Below, in pieces: positions 1-10,386 of a stretch of DNA of 32,951 nt (positions are counted from its first letter, which is position 1; each line of letters opens with the position of its first letter). This DNA comes from a bacterium. GTDB taxonomy: Bacteria; Verrucomicrobiota; Verrucomicrobiia; Limisphaerales; JAJXZI01. Below the pieces are notes generated by a model that saw only the letters and a list, made by a program, of their open reading frames with translations, searched no databases and was not told where the DNA came from. Location: NCBI GenBank assembly GCA_021780115.1, contig JAJXZI010000316.1:1-32951 (forward strand), in the 5' to 3' direction. The position numbers and the translations under genes are program-made.

Positions 1-987
1 GGCGCGGGTGACGTACGGCGATTGATCGAATTGATAACTGATCCGCACGTCCGACGGCAGCACGCTCTGGAATCGGGGAAGGTTCTGCTTGACGAGATTG
101 ACGACCGACAGGGTGGAAGCGTCCGCACGCTTGGTGACCGGGATATAGACCGTGCGGCGGCCGTTGACCAGCGCGTAACAGGTGACGAGGTCCGAGCCGT
201 CCACCACCGTACCGACGTCGCGCAGAAAGACGGTCGGATAGACGCCGGGGCGGATCGGCACGCCGGCCAGATCCTGGATGTTCTTCGCCACGGAATTCAG
301 CGGCACCATCGGATACTGGCCTTGGAGGGGCAGGTTTCCGGACGGACTGATGAGGTTGGCGGCGGTGACGGCGGCGACGACTTCGTCGGGCGACATGTTG
401 TAAGCGCGCAGCCGGTCGGGTTTGAGGTTGATGACGATGGTGCGGGCGCTGCCGCCGAAGGGGGGCGGCGCCGACACGCCCGGCAGCGTGGCAAAGAGCG
501 GACGCACGCGGTTCAGCGCCAGGTCCTGCATCTCGCCCACCGTGCGCGTCGCGCTGGAGAACACCAGGTCGCCCACCGGCACGCTGCCGGCGTCGAAGCG
601 CATGACAAACGGCGGCACGGTGCCGGGCGGCATGAAGGCGCGCGCGCGGTTGACGTAGCCGACGGTTTCCGCCATCGCCTGGCGCATGTCGGTGCCCGGG
701 TGGAACTGCAGCTTCATGAGCGCCGCGCCTTGAATGGACCGGGATTCGACATGCTCGATGCCGGTGATGTAGAGAAAGTGGTACTCGTAGAAATAGGTCA
801 GGTAGCCCTCCATCTGCGCCGGGTCCATGCCGCCATACGGCTGGGCGACGTAGATGGTGGGAATGCCTAGCGAGGGGAAAATGTCGCGCGGCATTTGGCG
901 GAGCGCGAGGAGCGCGCCCAGCGCCACGGCGAGGACGGCCACCACGACGGTCAGCGGCCGGCGCAGGGCAAGGGTGACGAGGTTCAC
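1..987 (-). CDS. RND-family efflux transporter permease (N-terminal 329 codons; runs off window)
   Basis: Inner-membrane permease of the AcrB/CusA/MdtB superfamily, which exports drugs, metals or lipophilic compounds using the proton gradient. I translated it by hand: it is open from a GTG at 987 to the window edge. It starts [20 protein letters not shown], a typical RND first membrane helix. Family-like segments follow: a [13 protein letters not shown] stretch, a GIEHVESRS segment, and the porter-domain piece [14 protein letters not shown] at the edge. The GTG overlaps the PadR stop codon by 4 bp (GTGA), so the two genes are translationally coupled and PadR probably controls the pump. No membrane-fusion protein lies upstream; if present it should lie beyond the window. 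Substrate cannot be told from this part. Confidence 0.9.
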   Translation of the reverse strand, partial: MNLVTLALRRPLTVVVAVLAVALGALLALRQMPRDIFPSLGIPTIYVAQPYGGMDPAQMEGYLTYFYEYHFLYITGIEHVESRSIQGAALMKLQFHPGTDMRQAMAETVGYVNRARAFMPPGTVPPFVMRFDAGSVPVGDLVFSSATRTVGEMQDLALNRVRPLFATLPGVSAPPPFGGSARTIVINLKPDRLRAYNMSPDEVVAAVTAANLISPSGNLPLQGQYPMVPLNSVAKNIQDLAGVPIRPGVYPTVFLRDVGTVVDGSDLVTCYALVNGRRTVYIPVTKRADASTLSVVNLVKQNLPRFQSVLPSDVRISYQFDQSPYVTRA

Positions 988-1355
988 GGTCGTCGCTTCT
1001 GGCACGCGCCCGGTGACGCGGAAGGCAAGCGGGAGTGCGTCTCCGCCTCCTCGACCACCTCGCGGTACAGCTCCACCAACCCCTCCCGGATGAGCGCGAG
1101 CACCGCGCGGCCTCGCGGCGTCAGGCGATAATCCTTCCGGGCCCGCGCGCCGCCGCCCGGCTCGCGCCGGCTCTTGAGCCAGCCGTGCCGCTCCAGCCGG
1201 TTCAGCAGCGGATAGAGTGTGCCGGGGCTGAGGCTGTAGCCGTGGTGCCGCAACTCGGTGAGGAGCCACTGCCCATGCAGTGGGTGCTCCCCCGCGTGAT
1301 GCAGGATATGCACCTTCCAGAAACTCAGCAGGATTTCACGCGTCGCCGCTTTCAT
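984..1355 (-). CDS. PadR-family transcriptional regulator
   Basis: Small winged-helix repressor of the PadR family, which usually senses phenolics or drugs and controls an adjacent transporter. The protein (about 123 aa) has the conserved PadR N-terminus ([21 protein letters not shown]), the recognition region [18 protein letters not shown] and the wing residues [15 protein letters not shown], followed by a C-terminal dimerisation helix. I chose the ATG at 1355 because AGG lies 7 nt upstream; a TTG at 1361 would add two residues. Its 3' end overlaps the RND permease start by 4 bp. A near-perfect palindrome overlapping the promoter lies just upstream, which suggests autoregulation of the padR-RND operon. 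Confidence 0.92.
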   Translation of the reverse strand: MKAATREILLSFWKVHILHHAGEHPLHGQWLLTELRHHGYSLSPGTLYPLLNRLERHGWLKSRREPGGGARARKDYRLTPRGRAVLALIREGLVELYREVVEEAETHSRLPSASPGACQKRRP

Positions 1356-1367
1356 CGCCAAGCCTAT

Positions 1368-1393
1368 TACGATAACCGATGTCGGCTATCGTA
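1368..1393. promoter_or_regulatory. Palindromic operator of padR
   Basis: A 26-bp imperfect palindrome with outer arms TACGATA/TATCGTA and inner arms CCGA/TCGG. It lies 12 bp upstream of the padR ATG and overlaps the -10 element of its promoter. The position fits self-repression; the binding protein is inferred to be PadR itself. Confidence 0.65.
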
Positions 1394-1417
1394 TAACACC
1401 GCCGCGACGCTTGTCAA
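1390..1417 (-). promoter_or_regulatory. padR promoter
   Basis: Reading the minus strand, TTGACA (1412-1417) is separated by 16 bp from TATACG (1390-1395). The -10 element sits inside the right arm of the operator palindrome. The leader to ATG 1355 is about 30 nt, unlike the near-zero leaders predicted for most other genes here. Confidence 0.55.
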
Positions 1418-1541
1418 AAGCGGCGGTCGGTCGGCGCGGGGCGCCGGCGGCGGGGCGCGGAGCCTTTCCACCCGGTCATCGCGGGCAGGGCAGGCCCCGC
1501 GCGCACCAGTTCCGGGGGGGAGACCGGCTCGACGACGGCCG

Positions 1542-2171
1542 TCAGGTGGGCGACCGGGGGCCGGGCGTGGTTTCGGTGGGGTCGTTTTCCACCGACTTGG
1601 CCGCGGCCAGATGGGCGGTCGCCGTCTCGGTGGCTTTGGGCTGGGAAACGGGGGCGCCGTCCAGGAGTTGGACCGAGGGATCCAGCGGATGCTCTTCCTT
1701 GCCCCAGTGCGCGGACACTTTGCCGTCCAAGACCGCGAAGTTGAGCGGATAAATATCCGGATCGAGCAGGACATGGTACAGATGCCAGGCCAAGATGGCC
1801 AGGCAGGCGGGGACCGCCTCGTAGTAATGGATGGTGGTGGCCACCTCTACCGCCCAGCGCGGCAGCCCCTGGGTCACGTCCATCTTGAGCCAGATGGTCA
1901 GGCCGGTGGCGCCCATGATGATCGGGCCCCAAATCACCGCCCAGTATTCCACTTTCTCGGCGTAACCGAACCGGCCGATCTTCTGTTTTTTCGCGCTGAG
2001 GCCGCTGAGGTACTGGGCGCTGGCGGCCAGGTCGATGGCGTCCTTCCGGGCGGGCAAGAGGTCCTTGACCGATTGCCGTCCTTCCTTGGTGAAGAGGACG
2101 TAGAGCAGGTGGTAAACGCCCAGGAGCAACAACGCCCCCCGCCAGCCGATGGGTCCAGCGGCGGAAGGCAC
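1542..2171 (-). pseudogene. 5'-truncated cytochrome b (b561/formate dehydrogenase gamma-like)
   Basis: A membrane diheme cytochrome b fragment of 209 codons. It starts inside what should be the second membrane helix ([19 protein letters not shown]). It continues through the loop KIGRFGYAEKVEYWAVIWGP, a helix IIMGATGLTIWL, and a last helix with heme-ligand histidines (TIHYYEAVPACLAILAWHLYHVLL), then a soluble tail rich in T, P and A. Family members begin with one further helix carrying a heme-ligand histidine and often an N-terminal c-type domain; these are absent. In this frame a TGA lies 24 bases upstream of the GTG at 2171, and the gcvP promoter region follows. The simplest reading is a rearrangement that removed the 5' part. 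A short functional variant is less likely. Confidence 0.7.
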
Positions 2172-2230
2172 GCTCGAACAGTCACCGGCCTGTCAAACCG
2201 CGTTTCATGCGCTGGCCGTTCGCAAATCCC

Positions 2231-2258
2231 TTGATTTGTCCGCGGCCCTGCCTAGCTT
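2231..2258 (+). promoter_or_regulatory. gcvP promoter (leaderless type)
   Basis: TTGATT (2231-2236), 16 bp, TAGCTT (2253-2258), then 7 nt to the ATG at 2266. A start site 6-8 nt past the -10 would fall on the start codon. The same arrangement recurs upstream of several other genes in the window. Confidence 0.5.
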
Positions 2259-2265
2259 CCGCGCC

Positions 2266-5226
<2,961 letters not shown>

Positions 5227-5227
5227 G

Positions 5228-5244
5228 GCGGGCAGTCTGCCCGC
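5228..5244. terminator. Hairpin between convergent gcvP and kdsB
   Basis: Perfect palindrome GCGGGCAG-T-CTGCCCGC starting one base after the gcvP stop codon and ending two bases before the last codon of the convergent kdsB gene. It lacks a T-run, so it may be a bidirectional mRNA 3'-end stabiliser or a REP-like element rather than a classical intrinsic terminator. Confidence 0.5.
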
Positions 5245-5246
5245 GA

Positions 5247-6347
5247 TCACGCTCCGGTCTCAGCCCGCGCCAGCAGCGCCTCCACCCGCGCGACGTCACC
5301 GGGCGCGTCCACGCCGACGCTGTCGTAATTCACCGGCACGACAGCGATGGGGATGCCGTTCTCCAGCGCGCGCAATTGCTCCAGCTTCTCGGCGCGTTCG
5401 AGCGGCGACACCGGGAAATGGACCAACCGCAGCAGCGTCTCCCGTCGATAACCGTAAATCCCCAGGTGCTTCCGGAAGGGGAACTCCGCGAGTTGCTCGG
5501 CCGCCGGCCGCGCCGCCTGGTCGCGGAGATACGGAATCGTGCGGCGGGAGAAATAGAGAGCGCGCCCCGTGGCATTGACGACGACCTTCACCACGTTGGG
5601 GCTGTCGTACTCCGCCGCATCGCGGATGGGCGTGGCGGCGGTGGACATTTCGCTCTCGGCGAGAGCGCCGGCCACGGCGTCAATGACGGCGGGATCGATC
5701 AGCGGTTCGTCCCCCTGGATGTTCACCACCGCGTCGCAGTCGAGCCGCGTAGCCACTTCCGCGATGCGGTCGGTGCCACTCGGATGGTCGCCGCGCGTCA
5801 ACTCGACGCGGCAAAACTGCTTCGCCACCTCCGCAATGCGCGTGTCGTCCGTGGCCACGATGACGCCGGCCAGCGACGGAGAGAGCTTGCACCGCTCGAC
5901 CACGCGCTGGAGGAGCGGCTTGCCGGCGATGAGCGCCAGCGGTTTGCCGGGAAACCGCGTCGAAGCATAGCGGGCGGGGATGAGGCCAATTACGCGGCGA
6001 ATGGGGGATGGGTGTGACTCCAACAGCGCGCTCAACCGGGTGAGCAGTTGATTCAGCCTCAGGTCGCTCACTCGGCCGACATACCCGATGACGTCAGCGC
6101 GAGGGACCGTCGTCAGGAACCCGATTCGGATGAGCGAGTCAGCGCGCAGCCCGCTGCCTGGAAAATCCGCGTCGGACTGGCGGACGACCTCATCCCAGCC
6201 GGGCATGAAGTGCCGCATTTGGGTGCAGATGCCACAGACGAGCAGATCACCAAAGGTCTCCATTTCGCGGAGCACTAAAGCGGGCCGCGCCTTAAGCTGC
6301 CCATCCGCTTGTGGCAGCGGGGTGACGATGACGTAGCCCGGTTTCAC
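5247..6347 (-). CDS. kdsB: PemK/MazF-like domain fused to CMP-KDO synthetase
   Basis: One 366-aa frame with two families. Residues 1-110 (MKPGYVIVTPLPQADGQLKA, RPALVLREME, VIGYVGRVSDLRLNQLLTRL) match the PemK/MazF-like endoribonuclease fold. After a linker (SHPSPIR), residues 118-366 are a complete 3-deoxy-manno-octulosonate cytidylyltransferase: VIGLIPARYASTRFPGKPL nucleotide site, GTDRIAEVA, VNIQGDEPLIDP and a C-terminal ERAEKLEQLRALENG region. KdsB activates KDO with CTP for lipid A-core synthesis in the cytoplasm. The GTG at 6347 overlaps the upstream antitoxin-like stop by 4 bp. No ATG, GTG or in-frame stop lies between the domains; the only alternative starts near kdsB are a TTG eight codons upstream or an ATT exactly where MRRVIGLIPARY would begin. 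So either a true fusion is made or kdsB starts at a rare codon. Confidence 0.85.
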   Translation of the reverse strand: MKPGYVIVTPLPQADGQLKARPALVLREMETFGDLLVCGICTQMRHFMPGWDEVVRQSDADFPGSGLRADSLIRIGFLTTVPRADVIGYVGRVSDLRLNQLLTRLSALLESHPSPIRRVIGLIPARYASTRFPGKPLALIAGKPLLQRVVERCKLSPSLAGVIVATDDTRIAEVAKQFCRVELTRGDHPSGTDRIAEVATRLDCDAVVNIQGDEPLIDPAVIDAVAGALAESEMSTAATPIRDAAEYDSPNVVKVVVNATGRALYFSRRTIPYLRDQAARPAAEQLAEFPFRKHLGIYGYRRETLLRLVHFPVSPLERAEKLEQLRALENGIPIAVVPVNYDSVGVDAPGDVARVEALLARAETGA

Positions 6348-6577
6348 TCCGGCGGTCGCTTGCCGATGCAGTCGGAATAATCGGGTTCGTCTGCGCCGTA
6401 CGCGCGGGCGAGCGAGTGGCGGCCCAGCGCATACCAAGCCTGTCGATCTTCATCCAGGGTCTCGTTGGGCTCCGAGAGAACGGTCACGACCAGTTGCGAG
6501 TCGGGCCGCAGCGGGTACGGCTCGTCCAGACAAATCTGTTTGCCGTCGTAATGGGCTTTGAGGGTCACGGCGTTCAT
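6344..6577 (-). CDS. Antitoxin-like protein paired with PemK domain
   Basis: Small 77-aa protein beginning MNAVTLKAHYDGKQICLDEP, followed by PLRPDSQLVVTVL and an acidic C-terminus with ALGRHSLARAYGADEPDYSD. This is the layout of small antitoxins found next to PemK/MazF-type genes: an N-terminal beta/DNA-binding part (K-A-x-Y-D-G-K-x-I-x-L-D-E-P) and a flexible acidic tail that covers the toxin. It overlaps the PemK-like frame by 4 bp. I chose the ATG at 6577 over 6586 because the upstream ATG lies within the predicted -10 element, while 6577 is 6 nt past it. Function is inferred from family and neighbour. Confidence 0.75.
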   Translation of the reverse strand: MNAVTLKAHYDGKQICLDEPYPLRPDSQLVVTVLSEPNETLDEDRQAWYALGRHSLARAYGADEPDYSDCIGKRPPE

Positions 6578-6583
6578 GCCCGT

Positions 6584-6612
6584 CATCTAGCCTAATCGCG
6601 GAGCCCGGGCAA
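6584..6612 (-). promoter_or_regulatory. Promoter of antitoxin-pemK/kdsB operon (leaderless type)
   Basis: Minus strand TTGCCC (6607-6612), 17 bp, TAGATG (6584-6589), then 6 nt to ATG 6577. It would drive the antitoxin, PemK-like and KdsB reading frames together; no separate kdsB promoter was seen. Confidence 0.45.
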
Positions 6613-7159
6613 GGATGGTCCGTGACCGTGTCGTATCGCAAACAAACCGGCACTCGTGGTGTGCGATCAAACCTGCACCGGGGAGGTGGATCGGTTTGGT
6701 CTCTTGTTTGGGGGGATGGAGCAGAACGGTGAGGCGGCCGTCGGGACGTTGACAGCGAATGACGGGCGTGCTGGGGGCCACGGTGAGCCGGCAGCGCTGG
6801 GAACCGACGGCCAACTGCCGCGCCGCCGTGCGCCGGAAGCCGCCGATCCGGGTCGTTCGACCGGGCTGTTTGGAGTTGGGCGCGGCGAACTCGCTGGAAG
6901 CGTGGCGGCGATCCGGCCGGAAGACCGCGCGTTGAAGGGCGAAGGTTTCCGTTCGCTCAGGACCATCGTCAATTCAAGAGCGCGCGTCGGCGCGCTTTTG
7001 GCCGGAGGGTGTGCCCCCAGACGCACACTTTCCCGCCACACAAAATCATTGCCAGTCATGGTCAGGTTGTGGCTTGATGCGGCCACATTCGTTGCCGAGG
7101 CGCACGGTGGATCCGTGCGGCAGCCCCGCGGGGCGGGCCGGACGCTGAGGTTGGTTTCC
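6613..7159. other. No supportable gene; contains an intrinsic terminator
   Basis: About 550 bp between the antitoxin promoter and acylphosphatase. Several open frames cross it on both strands but none shows recognisable protein motifs or a convincing start. The one clear element is a plus-strand terminator at 6979-6999. An unrecognised small RNA or a decayed gene is possible. Confidence 0.4.
6979..6999 (+). terminator. Intrinsic terminator without an assigned gene
   Basis: Perfect 7-bp stem AGCGCGC / GCGCGCT with a GTCG loop, whose last T begins a run of four T residues. It faces plus-strand transcripts, yet no plus-strand gene was recognised in the 600 bp upstream. Confidence 0.6.
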
Positions 7160-7438
7160 ATGAGCAGGAGCCGGATGCACATTCTTTATTCGGGCCACGT
7201 GCAGGGGGTCGGATTCCGCTACACGGCGAAATCCGTCGCCACCGGTTTTGAAGTGACCGGCACGGTGCGCAACCAGCCCGATGGCCGGGTGGAACTGCTC
7301 GCCGAGGGCGAGCGGACCGAACTGGAAGCCTTCCGCCAGGCCATCCGCGACGCCGGCCTGGAACATTTCATCCGGGACGAGTTCGTGAACTGGAGCGAAG
7401 CGCGGGGTGGATTTCGCGGTTTTCAAATCGTAAGCTAG
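7160..7438 (+). CDS. acyP: Acylphosphatase
   Basis: Small cytosolic enzyme hydrolysing acyl phosphates such as acetyl phosphate. The 92-aa frame has both family signatures: GHVQGVGFRYTAKS with the phosphate-binding Arg (R20), and GTVRNQPDGRVELLAEG with the catalytic Asn (N38). The C-terminal GFRGFQIVS is also typical. ATG 7160 has GAGG 9 nt upstream; a second ATG at 7175 would give a tighter N-terminus. The open frame extends far upstream, but that part carries no motif and crosses the terminator at 6979. The metallophosphoesterase gene starts 6 nt after the stop, so the two are probably co-transcribed. Confidence 0.93.
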   Translation: MSRSRMHILYSGHVQGVGFRYTAKSVATGFEVTGTVRNQPDGRVELLAEGERTELEAFRQAIRDAGLEHFIRDEFVNWSEARGGFRGFQIVS

Positions 7439-7444
7439 TTGCCC

Positions 7445-8170
7445 ATGAAGTTTGCTGTCATCGCCGACATACACGCCAACTTGGAGGCGCTGCAAGTGGT
7501 GCTTGAAGACACCAAGCAGCAGGGCTGCACCCATTACGTCTGCCTCGGTGACGTGGTCGGCTACAACGCCAATCCCCGCGAGTGCCTGGAGATCATCCGC
7601 GCCATGGCGCTGCCGTGCGTGAAAGGCAACCACGACGAGTATTGCTCGATGGAGGACAAGCTCGACGGCTTCAACCCGCACGCGGCGGAGGCGGTGAACT
7701 GGACGCGGGCACAGTTGACGGCGGACGACAAGCAGTGGCTGCGCGACCTGAAGTACGTCCGGATGGTGCAAACCTTCACCATCGTCCACGCGACGCTGGA
7801 CGGACCGCCGCGGTGGGGGTACGTCTTCGACAAGCTCGCCGCCGCGGCCAGCTTTCCGTATCAGAACACGCAAGTGTGCTTCTTCGGCCACACCCACGTG
7901 CCGGTCGCCTTTGTGCGCGACGGTACGGTGATCCGCGGCGGCACGTATTCCAAGTTTCGGATGGAGGCGGGCAAAAAGTACTTTGTCAACGTCGGCGCCG
8001 TCGGGCAGCCGCGCGACAGCAATCCGAAGGCGGCCTACGTGGTGTTTGACCCGCGGGAGGGCACCATCGAATTGCGCCGGCTCGAGTACGACATCGCGGC
8101 CGCGCAGAAGAAGATCCTCGCCGCCGGCCTGCCCCCGCGGCTGGCCGAACGGCTGGCCTATGGAAGGTAG
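7445..8170 (+). CDS. Calcineurin-like metallophosphoesterase (YfcE/MJ0936-type)
   Basis: A 241-aa dinuclear-metal phosphoesterase. The motifs are complete and in order: DIHANLEAL (D8, H10), LGDVVGYNANP, GNHDE, an internal IVHATLDGP and GHTHVPVAF. Length and order fit the small bacterial phosphodiesterases related to YfcE and MJ0936; members act on phosphodiesters, but the natural substrate is usually unknown and cannot be told here. ATG 7445 was chosen over a TTG six bases upstream because MKFAVIADIH is the usual start. It lies 6 nt after acylphosphatase, suggesting an operon. Confidence 0.92.
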   Translation: MKFAVIADIHANLEALQVVLEDTKQQGCTHYVCLGDVVGYNANPRECLEIIRAMALPCVKGNHDEYCSMEDKLDGFNPHAAEAVNWTRAQLTADDKQWLRDLKYVRMVQTFTIVHATLDGPPRWGYVFDKLAAAASFPYQNTQVCFFGHTHVPVAFVRDGTVIRGGTYSKFRMEAGKKYFVNVGAVGQPRDSNPKAAYVVFDPREGTIELRRLEYDIAAAQKKILAAGLPPRLAERLAYGR

Positions 8171-8262
8171 AATCATGAAGGAAGAATGAAGGCAAAGGCC
8201 GTGCTCCCGCGCCTCCGGCCTTCCGTCCGGGTTTCTGCCTTCGGCCTTCTTCCTTCCGCCTC
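8171..8262. repeat. Low-complexity spacer with GAAGG/CCTTC tracts
   Basis: A short purine tract (GAAGGAAGAATGAAGG) is followed by a run of CCTTC/GGCCTTC units. Together they can pair and resemble degenerate spacer repeats. It separates the phosphoesterase from the GT9 gene. Confidence 0.3.
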
Positions 8263-9285
8263 TTGAAGATTCTCCTCCTCAAACCCAGTTCGCTGGGCGA
8301 CGTGGTGCAGGCGTTGCCGGTGTTGCGCCGGCTCAAGCAGCACCGGCCCGCCAGCGAAGTGTGGTGGTGGATCGACTCGGCCCTGGCACCGCTGCTGGAA
8401 GGCGATCCCGACCTGGCGGGCGTGGTCCGCTTTGAGCGCCGCCGCTGGGCCGCGCCGCGGCATTGGCCGGAAATGTGGCGCAGTCTCCGGTGGATGCAGG
8501 CGCAGCGGTTTGACTGGGTGATCGACCTCCAGGGCCTGGCGCGCAGCGGGGCGTTCGCCTGGCTCGCCCGGGGGAAGCTGCTGGTGGGACTCGACGAGCC
8601 CCGGGAAGGCGCGCGGGGCTTCTACGATATCATCGTGCCTCGCGCCTCGTACTACACGCACGCCGTGGATTGGTATCTGAGCGTGCTGCGGATCCTGGGC
8701 GTACCCGCGAATGGAAACCTCGAATGGCTGCCGGTGCGGCCGTTTGTGGCCGCGCAGGTGCGCCGCCAATGGCCCGCTCCGGACGGCCAGTGGCTCGCCT
8801 TGCTGCCAGGAGCGCGTTGGCCCAACAAACGCTGGCCGGCCGAACAATTTGCGTCGCTCGTGCGGCTCCTGGACGGGGCTGGGGACGCGCCGCGCTTTGT
8901 GATCCTGGGCGGCGAGGATGACCGCGAAGCCGGCAAAACCATCGCCCGCGCCGATCCGCGACGGTGCCTCGATCTGACCGGACAGACATCACTGCCGGAA
9001 ATGGTTGAATGGCTCCGTCGCTGCCGTCTGGCGGTCAGCAACGACACCGGGTCGATGCACGTGGCCGCGGCGCTGGGCACGCCCGTCATCGCGTTGTTCG
9101 GCCCCACGGAGCCGCGCCGGACCGGCCCCTACGGCCAGATCGGACACGTGCTGCAAACCCCGCTGCCGTGCGTGCCGTGCCTCCGCCCCCGCTGCCACTA
9201 CGAAATACCGATGGAGTGCTTGCGCGCGATCAGCCCCGAGCAGGTGGCCGCAGCCGTGCGGCAGCGATGGACGCGGGGACCGTGA
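8263..9285 (+). CDS. Glycosyltransferase family 9 (LPS heptosyltransferase-like)
   Basis: A 340-aa GT-B enzyme of family GT9, which transfers heptose from ADP-heptose to the LPS inner core at the cytoplasmic face of the inner membrane. Visible are the N-terminal acceptor loop KILLLKPSSLGDVVQALPVL, the middle LLPGARWPNKRWPAEQFASL, and the donor-binding SNDTGSMHVAAALGTPVIALFG followed by PTEPRRTGPYG. The C-terminus has a Cys cluster (CVPCLRPRCHYEIPMECL) common in this family. The start is a TTG at 8263, since no ATG precedes the conserved KILLLKPSSLGD. WaaC, WaaF and WaaQ cannot be distinguished. It fits functionally with KdsB in the window. Confidence 0.9.
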   Translation: MKILLLKPSSLGDVVQALPVLRRLKQHRPASEVWWWIDSALAPLLEGDPDLAGVVRFERRRWAAPRHWPEMWRSLRWMQAQRFDWVIDLQGLARSGAFAWLARGKLLVGLDEPREGARGFYDIIVPRASYYTHAVDWYLSVLRILGVPANGNLEWLPVRPFVAAQVRRQWPAPDGQWLALLPGARWPNKRWPAEQFASLVRLLDGAGDAPRFVILGGEDDREAGKTIARADPRRCLDLTGQTSLPEMVEWLRRCRLAVSNDTGSMHVAAALGTPVIALFGPTEPRRTGPYGQIGHVLQTPLPCVPCLRPRCHYEIPMECLRAISPEQVAAAVRQRWTRGP

Positions 9286-9469
9286 CCGAATTCCGCTGTC
9301 AGGACGGCGTTTTACGATGGCTCAGTCGTGCTGGTCGGATGGCCGTTCGTCCTAGGCGGTCTTCATCCTCATGCTCGATCCAGGGCAGGTCGTTCGAGAA
9401 ACGAAGACGAAGGACGATCGCGCGAGCCATCCACCGGAGCGAGGCTGCTCCAGCGGGGCTTTTTGGAGC

Positions 9470-9497
9470 TTGCCACAGCGCCGCTCCCGCCTAGAGT
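9470..9497 (+). promoter_or_regulatory. Promoter of the 9504 gene (leaderless type)
   Basis: TTGCCA (9470-9475), 16 bp, TAGAGT (9492-9497), then 6 nt to ATG 9504. The preceding 9286-9469 stretch holds no gene I can support. Confidence 0.5.
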
Positions 9498-9503
9498 GCC
9501 GCA

Positions 9504-10373
9504 ATGACAAAAACCGGCTTGTTGCTGTGTCTGGTGGTGGGCGCGCTGCACTGCGCCCGTGCCCAGGTGACGGTGGAGGTCCTGCTGGATCAGGACCAAT
9601 TCCTGCCGGGAGAAGCGGTCAGCGTGGCGGTGCGCGTGGTGAACCGCTCGGGCGAAACCCTCCACCTGGGCCAGACCCAGGATTGGCTGGCGATCTCCGT
9701 CGAAGGCCGGAACGGATTGGTGGTGGAGAAGATCGACGACGTACCCGTGGTGGGCGCGTTCACGCTGGGATCTTCCCAGATGGCGACCAAGCACGTGGAC
9801 CTGGCCCCGCACTTCAATCTGACCCAACCGGGGCGCTACGCCATCACCGCCACGGTGCGCATCGACGCCTGGGGCGCGGAATTCACCAGCCCGCGCAAGT
9901 CGTTCGACGTAATCCAGGCAGTGAAGCTGTGGGAGACGGACTTCGGCGTGCCGCGCTCCGGTCCTGGCGAGCCGGAAGTGCGCCAATACGCGCTGCAACA
10001 GGCGCGCTATCTGAAAGACCTCCAGCTCTACGTCCGGGTGAGCAACCCGAGCGGAACCAAGGTGCTCCGCGTCTTCGCGCTCGGGCCAATGGTTTCTTTC
10101 GGCCAGCCGGAACCGCAGTTGGATCCCCGGAGCAATCTGCACGTGCTCTTTCAGAGCGGCGCGCGCAGCTTCCTCTATTGCGTCATCAACCCCGACGGCG
10201 AACTCATCCAACGGCAGACCCACGACTACTCCGCCACCCGGCCGCACCTGGCTTTGAACGACGCCCGCGAGATCACCGTGACCGGCGGCGTCCGGCGGGA
10301 GACGCCCAACGACATTCCCGTCCCGCCGCAATACGCCGTGCTAACCAACGACCTTCCCCGGCTGAAGCCGTAG
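9504..10373 (+). CDS. Exported protein of unknown function
   Basis: A 289-aa protein with a Sec signal peptide (MTKTGLLLCLVVGALHCARA, probable cleavage before QVTVEV). The first 110 mature residues read like an Ig-like beta sandwich (VEVLLDQDQFLPGEAVSVAV, NRSGETLHLG, LTQPGRYAITATVRID). The second half is also predicted beta-rich (LQLYVRVSNPSGTKVLRVF, RSFLYCVINPDGELIQRQ). I do not recognise a named family; the pattern suggests a periplasmic or surface protein binding another protein or glycan. It is convergent with the next gene, the two stops being 13 bp apart. Confidence 0.75.
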   Translation: MTKTGLLLCLVVGALHCARAQVTVEVLLDQDQFLPGEAVSVAVRVVNRSGETLHLGQTQDWLAISVEGRNGLVVEKIDDVPVVGAFTLGSSQMATKHVDLAPHFNLTQPGRYAITATVRIDAWGAEFTSPRKSFDVIQAVKLWETDFGVPRSGPGEPEVRQYALQQARYLKDLQLYVRVSNPSGTKVLRVFALGPMVSFGQPEPQLDPRSNLHVLFQSGARSFLYCVINPDGELIQRQTHDYSATRPHLALNDAREITVTGGVRRETPNDIPVPPQYAVLTNDLPRLKP

Positions 10374-10386
10374 CCGGCGGCGGGCG

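Noticed and set aside
6656-7159. N-terminal extension of acylphosphatase by an upstream start
   Set aside because: The extension has no motif and crosses an intrinsic terminator.
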